Below, in pieces: positions 15,792 through 23,759 of a DNA stretch of 40,018 bases (positions within the stretch are counted from its first letter, which is position 1; each line of letters starts with the position of its first letter). Origin of the DNA: Leptolyngbya sp. CCY15150. GTDB taxonomy: Bacteria; Cyanobacteriota; Cyanobacteriia; RECH01. Under the pieces are notes generated by a model. It did no database searches and was not told the origin of the DNA. It saw only the letters and a program-made list of their open reading frames with translations. The position numbers and the translations under genes are program-made. Where the stretch lies: positions 1 to 40,018 of the forward strand of contig NZ_JACSWB010000145.1 of the NCBI RefSeq assembly GCF_016888135.1. The letters run 5' to 3'.

Positions 15792-16748
15792 ATGAAACGG
15801 TTGATTTCCCTTGGCGTTAGCCTGATTATTCTAGTCGTTATCTACCAGCGCATTGACCTAGAGGGTCTCGTACAGGTGTTTCAGGACTGCGATCGCCTGT
15901 GGATGGCCATCAGTTTGGGCATGGTCATTCCCCTCACCCTGTTGACGGCATGGCGACTACAGCAGTTGGTGCCCGCCAAGGTTCATCTAGGTCTGGGCGA
16001 ATCCAACCGGCTGATTCTAGCCGCCAGTACCTTAAATATGGTGCTGCCCTCCAAAATGGGCGACATTGCCAAAGCCTACTTCATGCGCGATCGCGGTCAC
16101 CTGAGTGGATCCTTAGCACTCTCCCTGGTGGTGTTTGAAAAAGCCTGCGATCTTCTCTCGCTATTGCTTTGGTGCGTCTTTGGGCTGATGCTCTATCCCA
16201 ACAAAGACTGGCTGTTTTGGATCATGACCCTCGCTGTGGTCAGCGGTTTGCTGCTGGGGATTCTGCTGCTGAGTTCGCCGACGATAGCCCAGTGGAGCTT
16301 TCGCACCCTAGGACGCATTGCTCCCAAAACCATACACCCCAAGCTGGTGAAACTCAGCCATGCCTGGGGTGAGATGCACAGCTACTTTTGGGGCGATCGC
16401 CGTCAACTGTTGCGCATCACCCTCACCTCCATCGTCATTTGGTTTTTACACCTCCTGCAGATTTGGTTTTTCATCCTGGCGCTGAGGGCCTCAACCCCTT
16501 TCTTAGCCAATCTGGCCCTATCGCCCCTCGCTATTTTGGCAGGACTCTTGCCCCTCACCTTTGCTGGCGTTGGTACTCGCGATGCCGCCTTGATTTTGTT
16601 TTACCAACCCTACTTTAGCGCCGCCACCGGAGCTGCTCTAGGCCTGCTTTGCACATCTCGCTACCTGCTGCCCGCCATCGGCGGTCTACCCTTTTTAGGA
16701 CAGTACCTGAGTACCGTCAAGCAAGAACCTCCCCACGAATCGTCCTAA
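15792..16748 (+). CDS. YbhN/LPG-synthase-TM-like multi-pass membrane protein
   Basis: The 318-residue hydrophobic protein has about seven or eight predicted helices and resembles the flippase-like domain of lysylphosphatidylglycerol synthases (UPF0104/YbhN group). Landmarks are LNMVLPSKMGDIAKAYFMRDRG (about 90-111) and LAGLLPLTFAGVGTRDAALILFY near the C-terminus, the conserved P-x-G-D/E and G-x-G-x-R-D motifs. There is no soluble synthase domain, so it may move or handle lipids or lipid-linked sugars; the exact function is unknown. The frame is open from TTG 15765, but ATG 15792 (MKRLISLGVSL) is the natural start before the first helix. Its stop overlaps the converging small gene by 4 bases. 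Confidence 0.85.
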   Translation: MKRLISLGVSLIILVVIYQRIDLEGLVQVFQDCDRLWMAISLGMVIPLTLLTAWRLQQLVPAKVHLGLGESNRLILAASTLNMVLPSKMGDIAKAYFMRDRGHLSGSLALSLVVFEKACDLLSLLLWCVFGLMLYPNKDWLFWIMTLAVVSGLLLGILLLSSPTIAQWSFRTLGRIAPKTIHPKLVKLSHAWGEMHSYFWGDRRQLLRITLTSIVIWFLHLLQIWFFILALRASTPFLANLALSPLAILAGLLPLTFAGVGTRDAALILFYQPYFSAATGAALGLLCTSRYLLPAIGGLPFLGQYLSTVKQEPPHESS

Positions 16749-16951
16749 AATTCCCCGCGCTCCAACTGCTCTTCTAGGTCACGAATTTGTCCCCGTGCCT
16801 CCACCAGTTCGGCTGCCAGGGTGCGTAAACTTTGACGAGCCGTATTGAGATAGGCCTCTGCCTTTTGGCGATCGCCCGTCTGCAAGGCATAGTTGGCATC
16901 TTCTAGACAATCTTGCAGCACCACAAAATCCAAGGTTTTCGAAAGCATCAT
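16745..16951 (-). CDS. Small coiled-coil protein (unknown)
   Basis: The 68-residue, mostly helical protein has heptad-like leucines and many charged residues, for example AYLNTARQSLRTLAAELVEA followed by QIRDLEEQLERGEF. No domain is recognised. It may oligomerise or act as an adaptor; that is only structural inference. ATGs 16951 and 16948 are both possible. Its stop shares 4 bases with the YbhN-like gene. Amino-acid composition looks genuine, but the short length leaves some doubt. Confidence 0.65.
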   Translation of the reverse strand: MMLSKTLDFVVLQDCLEDANYALQTGDRQKAEAYLNTARQSLRTLAAELVEARGQIRDLEEQLERGEF

Positions 16952-17149
16952 TGGTAGAATCCCCGTATCAGATAGATCTATGTATGGTTCAAAGCCATGA
17001 TTAGTTCAACTAGCAGACCGGCTTCCTCATCAACCCCTGAGGAAAACTGCCTGTAGTGTAGCGTTGATCAACGATGAGATTGGCTCAGCGCTACCTTATT
17101 GTTACGTTTGGCCTATGCTAGCCTAGTTTTTTTTCATGGTTTAGAGTCT

Positions 17150-18028
17150 ATGACCCCTCACCCCTCACCATCGGCTTCGGCCCATCAATCGTCGCTCACT
17201 CCCGACTGGAAAAGGTGGGGGAGCAAAACCTACATCATGGGCATCCTCAACGTCACGCCCGATAGTTTCAGCGACGGCGGACAGTTTGCCAGCCTTGATC
17301 AGGCGATCGCCCAAGCCCAGCAAATGGTTCAGGATGGAGCGGATTTAATCGACATTGGCGGTGAATCCACGCGCCCCCAAGCCGCGCCTGTTTCCCTAGA
17401 GGAAGAATTACAGCGAGTCATTCCGGTGATTCAGGCCCTGCGCCAAGGATCGGCGGCGATCGCCATCCCCATCTCCATCGACACCACCAAGGCCGCGGTG
17501 GCGCAAGCGGCGGTGGCAGCAGGAGCAAACTTGGTGAATGACGTCTCCGGGGGCACCTACGATGCAGCCATGCTGCCCACCGTTGCCCAGTTGGGTGTAC
17601 CGATCGTGCTCATGCACCTACGCGGCACCCCCCAAACCATGCAGCAGCTCACCGACTATGACGACGTTGTGGATGACATCATCCATGTTTTGCAAGCCAG
17701 GGCCAATGCGGCGATCGCTGCCGGCATCACACCCGACAACATTATTCTGGATCCAGGCATCGGCTTCGCTAAAACCCACGAGCAAAACCTCGATATCCTC
17801 CGCCACATTCCGCGTTTACGCGCCCTGGGTTATCCACTGCTGATCGGCCCATCGCGCAAACGGTTTATTGGCGATATTCTCAACCAACCCGATCCTCAGC
17901 AGCGCGTCTGGGGTACGGCCGCCGCCTGCTGTGCCGCGATCGCTCACCATGCCGATATTCTGCGCGTCCATGATGTGGCGGAGATGGCCGACGTCTGTCG
18001 GGTAGCCGATGCAATCTGGCGAACCTAG
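17150..18028 (+). CDS. folP: Dihydropteroate synthase
   Basis: The 292-residue enzyme joins p-aminobenzoate to dihydropterin pyrophosphate in folate synthesis. All loops are present: NVTPDSFSDGG, DIGGESTRPQA, ISIDTTKAAVA, LVNDVSGG, VLMHLRGTPQTMQ, DPGIGFAKTHEQN, GPSRKRFIG and the terminal RVHDVAEM. The frame is open from TTG 17099, but ATG 17150 is chosen because the upstream 17 residues are unlike the family and include a T-rich stretch. About 20 variable Ser/Pro/His residues precede the conserved core. The gene converges with a DUF167 gene only 19 bases downstream. Confidence 0.95.
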   Translation: MTPHPSPSASAHQSSLTPDWKRWGSKTYIMGILNVTPDSFSDGGQFASLDQAIAQAQQMVQDGADLIDIGGESTRPQAAPVSLEEELQRVIPVIQALRQGSAAIAIPISIDTTKAAVAQAAVAAGANLVNDVSGGTYDAAMLPTVAQLGVPIVLMHLRGTPQTMQQLTDYDDVVDDIIHVLQARANAAIAAGITPDNIILDPGIGFAKTHEQNLDILRHIPRLRALGYPLLIGPSRKRFIGDILNQPDPQQRVWGTAAACCAAIAHHADILRVHDVAEMADVCRVADAIWRT

Positions 18029-18047
18029 GGGTGGCTCTCCCCAAACC

Positions 18048-18278
18048 TCAATCCTCTTCAATCTCAACCAACTTGCGCTTAGCAGTCAGCCCTGATGTGA
18101 TCGTCACCCGAGACTTAGGAATCGCGTAGTACTCAGCGATCGCCCCCACCAGTTCAGCATTGGCCTTCCCGTCCACCGGCGGCGACGCCAGGCGTACCAG
18201 CAGCGTGCCATCCTCCAAGAGAGCGATCGCGGGGCGTTTGGACTTGGGCTTCACCGTCACCCAAACTTTTCTGACCAT
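18048..18278 (-). CDS. DUF167 family protein (YggU-like)
   Basis: The 76-residue protein matches the DUF167/UPF0235 family over its whole length: VWVTVKPKSKRPAI, then VRLASPPVDGKANAELV and SRVTITSGLTAKRKLVEI. The function of the family is not established. It starts inside the end of the GIDE-domain gene (TGATG, one shared base), so the two are co-transcribed and probably coupled in translation. Confidence 0.92.
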   Translation of the reverse strand: MVRKVWVTVKPKSKRPAIALLEDGTLLVRLASPPVDGKANAELVGAIAEYYAIPKSRVTITSGLTAKRKLVEIEED

Positions 18279-19069
18279 CAGGTAACAAGCCCAACTAGCA
18301 CCAGAATCACGCCTAGGACGGTGCAGCCCACCATGCCATAGAACATAGCCTGAGCCGTTTTCTCTGCCGACTGGGTGAGTTCTTCATCCGTCTTCAGGGA
18401 AATCAGGTAGGACTTACTGCCATCCAGGGGCTTTTGCAGCACCAAACTCCCCACCCCATCACTCACCGTCGCCAAGACGAGGGCCCGGCGTCCTAAGGGC
18501 AAAATTTGCTCCTTATAGCGATAGCCCAGCGTGCGCCGACCGCTGCCCCCCGCCGATAGATTGACCGAAAATTGTCCAAAGGTCAGCCGATTCCCCGCTT
18601 GCTCCCCTTGGCGAAACTCATCCAGCACCTTAATGGTTTCGATCGCTGCCCCTTGGGGATTCACCTCAATTCTGCCGGTAGCATCCTCCAGCCAGAAAGG
18701 CACCGACTGTTGATTGCTCGCTACCGTTTCCGACGATCGCCGAGTAGAGCGGGTGGTTTTGCCATCTTTATCGCGACTGGTGACCGTTTCTTCATACTCA
18801 CGGGTCACGGTCATCTTGTAATGCACGCAGGTCTCCTGCTTCAATTCCGAAACCAGAGGGCGATCGCAGCTAATTTGACCGACAACTTTGACGTAATCTC
18901 GCCAACTGCCACCGCCAATTTCCTCCGCGATCGCGCCCGCCGTTTGCTGCAGTTCGGCAACGGTGGTAGGCCTGGCAGATTTTAGGCTAAACGCTCGCTG
19001 TTTTTGATGTCGCTGGACAAAAAATAGGCTGATCCCGACAACGATTAAAATAAAGCCAACAATATGCAT
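18278..19069 (-). CDS. GIDE-domain membrane protein (MUL1/E3-ligase-like, no RING)
   Basis: The 263-residue protein has an N-terminal helix (about 3-18), a central domain and a C-terminal helix (about 240-262). The central part has the pattern of the GIDE (beside-a-membrane) domain known from mitochondrial MUL1/MULAN: VKVVGQISCDRPLVSELKQE, CVHYKMTVTREYEE, and a FWLEDATGRIEVNPQGA barrel strand. There is no RING finger, so a label of ubiquitin ligase would be misleading. Bacterial members are uncharacterised. It is the first gene of a two-gene operon with DUF167. The upstream 229 bp contain TATATAGTG near 19220, a possible promoter. Confidence 0.8.
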   Translation of the reverse strand: MHIVGFILIVVGISLFFVQRHQKQRAFSLKSARPTTVAELQQTAGAIAEEIGGGSWRDYVKVVGQISCDRPLVSELKQETCVHYKMTVTREYEETVTSRDKDGKTTRSTRRSSETVASNQQSVPFWLEDATGRIEVNPQGAAIETIKVLDEFRQGEQAGNRLTFGQFSVNLSAGGSGRRTLGYRYKEQILPLGRRALVLATVSDGVGSLVLQKPLDGSKSYLISLKTDEELTQSAEKTAQAMFYGMVGCTVLGVILVLVGLVT

Positions 19070-19298
19070 CTTGACTACCCTCTGCTGCGATGATCGCCGT
19101 TCAACAACCTTAACTAGATGTGGGGTCGATAACGTCAGGGTGCTAGAAAACCCTCGATGACCGATACCGTTCGGGGAGAGCCTCGAAATATTCAGCCCTA
19201 CGTGAATTCAAGCCCCACGGTATATAGTGTGTACGAATTTAGGGGTATCCCTAGTAAAGTGCAACACTCGGTCACATTATCACCACGCAGAGGGTGAC

Positions 19299-19742
19299 CT
19301 ATGACCTATCAAGAGCTTGCTCACCCTCCAAGGGCTCTGTTGGATCGCTCTCCCCATCTTCACCTGAGACGTCTTCATCTGAGACGTCTTCACCTGAGAC
19401 GTCCCCATCCCCGTCCTCATCGTAGGGATGAAAGCGGGGATGCAGCAAACGTTGAACCGGGCGATCGCCCTTGAGATGCTGGTCAACAATCTCCGCCGCA
19501 TCCTCCGGGCGCACGCGACAATACCAAGTTTGATCCGGCATCACCTGCACGGTGGGCCCCGACGCACATTGCCCGAGGCAACCGCTAGAGCTGATCAGCA
19601 CGCCCTTAGGAGCGATCGCCCTCAAAGCCGCCAGCACCTCAGGAGAATGGTTCCGCTCACAGGAGCGATACTGGCACACCATGACGCAACGGCGCTTGAT
19701 AGGAGGCTGAGAATCGTGGGATGCAGACGAAGGTGCGTTCAA
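19299..19742 (-). CDS. Thioredoxin-like [2Fe-2S] ferredoxin with acidic C-terminal tail
   Basis: The 147-residue protein shows the thioredoxin-like ferredoxin cysteine pattern: Cys23 and Cys28 in VCQYRSCERN, then the pair in SSGCLGQCASGP (about 54-58), followed by a WYCRVRPEDAAEIVDQHL end. Such small (2Fe-2S) proteins are common in cyanobacteria and are thought to carry electrons or act in redox signalling. The last 50 residues are an acidic tail with a repeated five-residue unit (DVSGE/DVSDE), coded by a 15-bp DNA repeat. The frame starts at TTG 19742 without a clear ribosome site. ATG 19682 is the only other good start, but it would remove the leader and begin two residues before the first cysteine. 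Confidence 0.82.
   Translation of the reverse strand: MNAPSSASHDSQPPIKRRCVMVCQYRSCERNHSPEVLAALRAIAPKGVLISSSGCLGQCASGPTVQVMPDQTWYCRVRPEDAAEIVDQHLKGDRPVQRLLHPRFHPYDEDGDGDVSGEDVSDEDVSGEDGESDPTEPLEGEQALDRS
19359..19403. repeat. Three copies of a 15-bp tandem repeat inside the ferredoxin gene
   Basis: TTCACCTGAGACGTC (19359-19373), TTCATCTGAGACGTC (19374-19388) and TTCACCTGAGACGTC (19389-19403) follow each other directly. Only one base differs. The unit length is a multiple of three, so copy changes would keep the reading frame. Confidence 0.9.
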
Positions 19743-19776
19743 AATACAAAAACCAGGGTCATAGCGTCACTGCCGA

Positions 19777-20250
19777 TCACGATTGAGGCTTGAGAATTCG
19801 ATCGAGAAAGGTATCTACGGATTGCTTAAACTGGCGTTGACGCTGCCATTTTTGAAAGGCGCGATCGTAGTCTTCCCCTTGGGTATTAAACGTCTTCCAA
19901 GTATCTAAAGAAAGACCTAAACCCCAGCCCAACAGCACGTACAGAGACCAAGAGATATGTCCTGAGGAAATCCAATCAAACCCAATTAAAAAAATATTGA
20001 TAATCAAATACTTCATCACATGCTGCTGCCAGCGCAGACGGCGTATCTGATCAAACTCTTGGCGATCGCGCTGGATTTGCTGACGGCTGAACCACTCCTG
20101 CTCAGCCAGGGTTAGGTCATCAGCAGAAATGCCCAGCTCGTCGGCTATTTCCAGCAACTGGCCATGGGTTAGCTCAGCCCGATCTCCCTGGCGGGCGATC
20201 GCCAACTGTAGAATATTTTGCACATCTTCGGGGCTGTAGAGTTCTGACAT
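19777..20250 (-). CDS. 2TM-domain protein (unknown)
   Basis: The 157-residue protein has a soluble N-terminal helical domain (about 1-75: YSPEDVQNILQLAIARQG followed by LLEIADELGISADDLTLAEQEW). A two-helix membrane hairpin (about 80-113) follows, then a charged C-terminal region. The arrangement resembles 2TM-domain proteins. The N-terminal domain, with its DELGIS helix-turn element, resembles modules that accompany such proteins in cyanobacteria. No enzyme motif is present. It lies behind the ferredoxin gene in the same direction, but the 34-bp gap before that gene makes co-transcription only possible. Confidence 0.75.
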   Translation of the reverse strand: MSELYSPEDVQNILQLAIARQGDRAELTHGQLLEIADELGISADDLTLAEQEWFSRQQIQRDRQEFDQIRRLRWQQHVMKYLIINIFLIGFDWISSGHISWSLYVLLGWGLGLSLDTWKTFNTQGEDYDRAFQKWQRQRQFKQSVDTFLDRILKPQS

Positions 20251-20562
20251 GGATGACCCTTCTTGCAGTTCAGCCTATCTCCGTTATACAAAACCCTATG
20301 CCAAATGGGGAGAATTCCTATGAAATCTGGCGAAACAGCCTTTCGTTGGAACATCTAGCAGGTTCGAACTCAGCCCCCTAAACACCTTCGGGATGATGTC
20401 TAGAATAAGATCCCACGAGGTCTCGCCCATAGAGTTCTATGGAGTCTTTGCGCTGCCGCTGAAGGCACCCTCTAACCGTAGCTGAGCGGGTTAGTTCTCT
20501 CCAAAAATCCCCCATAAAGGCGATATGCTGAAATAGCTCAGCCCCTACTGTTCGCTACCATT
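20251..20562. other. Divergent promoter region of the 2TM and PsiE-family genes
   Basis: No gene is seen in these 312 bases. CTAACC (20472-20477) and GGTTAG (20489-20494) can pair as a short hairpin in the PsiE leader side. TATGCT (20524-20529) is a possible -10 for the PsiE gene, which would give a short leader. No Shine-Dalgarno sequence precedes ATG 20563. Confidence 0.45.
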
Positions 20563-21030
20563 ATGACTTCTGTACGCCAATTTCTGTCGCGCTTGACCCG
20601 CCTAGGCAACGACCAAGCTTTCCTAGCTTTCGTTAAATATATTGAGTCTGGTGTCTCCAAAGTCCTCGGTCTGGCAATGGTGATCGTGGTGTTGGTGGCC
20701 GTGGTTGACCTATGCCTCTTCTTGGTCAGCGACCTACTATCCACAGCCGATCGCTTCTTTGCAACAACCCTGTTTGAAATTTTCGGCTTATTCTTAAATA
20801 TCCTAATTGCCCTAGAAGTCCTAGAAAATATCACCGCCTATCTACGCAAACATGTGGTGCAGGTCGAGCTGGTGATCGTCACCTCACTCACCGCTGTTGC
20901 TCGAAAAATCATTATTTTTGACTTTAGTAAGGCCACAGGTATCGACCTCATCGGCCTAGCCGTGGCAACCCTAGCCCTATCCATCAGTTACTTGATCATT
21001 CGCAACATCAACACCTCAGAAGACGCCTGA
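20563..21030 (+). CDS. PsiE-family (phosphate-starvation-inducible) membrane protein
   Basis: The 155-residue protein has four hydrophobic segments (about 35-58, 72-90, 96-118 and 127-147) and the PsiE pattern FLNILIALEVLENITAYLR followed by VTSLTAVARKIIIFDFSK. E. coli psiE is induced by phosphate limitation, but the molecular role is unknown. No Pho box was identified upstream. The gene ends just before a strong palindrome that likely stops transcription. Confidence 0.88.
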   Translation: MTSVRQFLSRLTRLGNDQAFLAFVKYIESGVSKVLGLAMVIVVLVAVVDLCLFLVSDLLSTADRFFATTLFEIFGLFLNILIALEVLENITAYLRKHVVQVELVIVTSLTAVARKIIIFDFSKATGIDLIGLAVATLALSISYLIIRNINTSEDA

Positions 21031-21061
21031 AGCAAGACCTACTTTCCTATCATCAAGCCAG

Positions 21062-21087
21062 CAGCCCAGAGCGATCGCTCTGGGCTG
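21062..21087. terminator. 26-bp perfect palindrome with HIP1 core
   Basis: CAGCCCAGA, GCGATCGC and TCTGGGCTG form an unbroken 26-bp palindrome. In RNA this gives a GC-rich stem with a minimal loop. TTAGTGTGATTTT follows on the plus strand. It sits between the convergent PsiE-family gene and tkt and is probably a bidirectional terminator. Confidence 0.7.
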
Positions 21088-21155
21088 TTAGTGTGATTTT
21101 AAATGAACTTAGCTGAACGGGGATAGTGCATCCACCGTCCTAGCCGCCCATGGAT

Positions 21156-23162
21156 CTAAGCTAGCAGTGCCATAGCCTTGGCCAACACGTTATCGACCGT
21201 GAAGCCAAACGCCTGTAAGCACACTTCACCAGGCGCAGAAGCCCCAAAGGTATCGATGCCAATGACATCGCCTTCGCTACCCACATAGCGGCACCAGCCA
21301 AAAGTAGAGCCAGCTTCTACTGCCAAGCGCTTGGTCACAGCTTTCGGCAACACAGACTCTTTGTAGCTAGCATCTTGGATATCAAACATTTCCCAAGACG
21401 GCATGGACACGACGCGCACCTTCTTGCCTTCAGCCTGCAGTTTCTTAGCAGCTTCAACACAGAGGTGAACTTCACTACCTGTACCAATCAAAATCAGGTC
21501 AGGCGTGCCGTCGCTATCCGACAGGATATAGGCACCCTTAGCCACGCTATCAATCGAGCTGCCCACCAAGTTAGGCAGGTTTTGACGGCTGAAGGCAATC
21601 AGGGTAGGGCCGTCCTGTTTTTCCACAGCTACCTTGTAGGCACCAGAGACTTCGTTACCATCCGCCGGACGCATAACGATCAGGTTAGGAATCACCCGCA
21701 GCGACGCGATGGTTTCCACCGGCTGGTGGGTGGGGCCATCTTCACCCAGACCGATCGAGTCGTGGGTCATCACGTAGATAACTTGGGCTTGCGACAGAGC
21801 CGATAGGCGAATGGCTGCCCGCATGTAGTCTGCAAACACGAGGAAGGTGGCGCAGTAGGGAATCAAACCAGAGTTGTGCAGAGAGATCCCGTTACAAATT
21901 GCGCCCATACCGTGTTCACGCACCCCAAAGCGCATATTGCGGTTTTGGTATTGTCCCTTCTGGAAGTCCCCAGAGACTTTCAATTCCGTCAGGTTGGAGT
22001 GGGTTAGGTCAGCGGAACCACCGACTAATTCAGGCAGCGCTGGAGCCAAGGCATTCAGGGTTGCTTGGGAATTCTTGCGGGTAGCGATCGCTGCATCATC
22101 AGGGGTGTAGGTAGGTAGACTATCCACCCAACCTTCCGGCAGTTTGCCCGACAGCATCCGCTCAAATTCGGCGGCTTCGGCTGGATACTTGGTGCGGTAA
22201 GCCGCTAGGGTTTCCTGCCACTCTGCTTCGTAGCTAGCGCCACGTTCCACAGCTTTGCGGAAGTGAGCCAGCGCATCTTCAGGTACCACAAAGGGCTCGT
22301 AGTCCCAACCGAGTTCCTTGCGGGTTGCTTCCACTTCAGAAGTTCCCAACGCTGCACCGTGAACACCGGCGGTGTTTTGCTTGTTGGGCGATCCGTAGCC
22401 GATGGTGGTGGTGACTTTGATCAACGAGGGGCGATCGGTCACGGCCTTAGCAGCGGCGATCGCGTTGTCGATCGCGGCTAGATCCGTGTTGCCATCTTCC
22501 ACATGCTGCACGTGCCAGCCGTAGGCTTCAAAGCGCATGCCCACGTCTTCGGTGAAGGCAATGTCGGTAGAACCATCGATGGAAATGTGGTTGTCGTCGT
22601 AGAGAGCAATCAGCTTGCCTAGACCTAGGTGCCCAGCTAGAGAGCAGGCCTCGCCAGAGACCCCTTCCATGTTGCAGCCATCGCCCAAAATCACGTAGGT
22701 GTAGTGATCAACCAAGGTTGAATCTGGCTTGTTGAAGCGGGCAGCCAGGTGGGCTTCCGCCATCGCCAAACCCACACCATTCGCAATCCCCTGACCTAGG
22801 GGGCCGGTGGTGACTTCAACGCCGGCAGTTTCAAAGTTTTCCGGGTGTCCAGGGGTGCGAGCACCCCATTGACGAAAGCTCTTCACGTCATCTAAGGTGA
22901 CGCTGTCATAGCCGGTTAGGTGTAGCAGGGCGTACTGCAACATACAACCATGCCCCGCCGACAATACAAAGCGATCGCGGTTAAACCACTGAGGATTTTT
23001 GGGGTTAAAGCGCATGAAGCGATCCCACAGCACAAATGCCATAGGAGCAGCGCCCATTGGCAGGCCGGGGTGACCAGACTTCGCCTTCTCAACAGCATCG
23101 ATCGCTAGAAAACGAATGGAGTTGATGCACAGTTGTTCTAGTGATTGGGTTGCGACAGTCAT
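21156..23162 (-). CDS. tkt: Transketolase
   Basis: The 668-residue thiamine diphosphate enzyme moves two-carbon ketol units in the Calvin cycle and pentose phosphate pathway. Domains are in the usual order. The PP domain has [12 protein letters not shown] and the ThDP/Mg motif [18 protein letters not shown]. The Pyr domain has FRKAVERG, then [18 protein letters not shown] and the catalytic-region [16 protein letters not shown]. The C-terminal domain has SRQNLPNL and an [10 protein letters not shown] end. The frame is open from 23222, but ATG 23162 ([11 protein letters not shown]) gives the usual cyanobacterial length. It is the third gene after acpP and fabF on the same strand, a frequent order in cyanobacteria. 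A 597-bp gap suggests it has its own promoter. Confidence 0.97.
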   Translation of the reverse strand: MTVATQSLEQLCINSIRFLAIDAVEKAKSGHPGLPMGAAPMAFVLWDRFMRFNPKNPQWFNRDRFVLSAGHGCMLQYALLHLTGYDSVTLDDVKSFRQWGARTPGHPENFETAGVEVTTGPLGQGIANGVGLAMAEAHLAARFNKPDSTLVDHYTYVILGDGCNMEGVSGEACSLAGHLGLGKLIALYDDNHISIDGSTDIAFTEDVGMRFEAYGWHVQHVEDGNTDLAAIDNAIAAAKAVTDRPSLIKVTTTIGYGSPNKQNTAGVHGAALGTSEVEATRKELGWDYEPFVVPEDALAHFRKAVERGASYEAEWQETLAAYRTKYPAEAAEFERMLSGKLPEGWVDSLPTYTPDDAAIATRKNSQATLNALAPALPELVGGSADLTHSNLTELKVSGDFQKGQYQNRNMRFGVREHGMGAICNGISLHNSGLIPYCATFLVFADYMRAAIRLSALSQAQVIYVMTHDSIGLGEDGPTHQPVETIASLRVIPNLIVMRPADGNEVSGAYKVAVEKQDGPTLIAFSRQNLPNLVGSSIDSVAKGAYILSDSDGTPDLILIGTGSEVHLCVEAAKKLQAEGKKVRVVSMPSWEMFDIQDASYKESVLPKAVTKRLAVEAGSTFGWCRYVGSEGDVIGIDTFGASAPGEVCLQAFGFTVDNVLAKAMALLA

Positions 23163-23759
23163 AGACTCTTTACTTCTCAACGACGGTTTAACGCTAGGTT
23201 CGACATAGGGGGCTTGATACATCCCCCATCGGGCAGCACTCCCATCATCCCACCAGTGACTACGATCAACAAGGGTGACGGCAACGACTGTCAGACAGTC
23301 ATTTTCGGTACTGTGTACTTTAAAAATTTATAGGCAATACGATCGCCAAAAAACGGGCTGAGCGCCTCCATAACGAAGGCAGCAGGTTTGAGTTGAGCCT
23401 GTTACGATCCCAACCCAGCGATCGCCCAGCCATGCGATCGCCCAAGAGACATAAGTATAGTTACCTATTAGAAAACCTTAAACTTATATATACCTCATTT
23501 TGGGGATCAACATGAAGAAAAAAGTCAACCAAATTCTATTTTTTCGTCATGTTGCTGTAACAATCGCAACGATTTAGGGGAAATATGGCAAAGTTTAACA
23601 AGTTTCACCGGGGAGTCAGGCCATCTGTGCTGCAGCACAGGGCCAAGCGATCGCTCCTAGATGGGCTGGGGATGTCCTAACCTAGGGCGGCGATCGCTGC
23701 TCTAGCGACGGTTTGATGACGACCATCAATGGCTACCGTCTGGTGACTACCGTGAATCA
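23163..23759. other. Long spacer upstream of tkt
   Basis: These 597 bases should carry the tkt promoter and the fabF 3' end. AT-rich DNA at 23440-23600 contains TATATA near 23487 and a 21-codon frame at 23512-23577 (plus; MKKKVNQILFFRHVAVTIATI) preceded by GGGG; its reality is uncertain. CTGTGCTGCAGCACAG (23625-23640) is a perfect 16-bp palindrome that could end fabF transcription on the minus strand, though no T-run follows. Confidence 0.5.
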
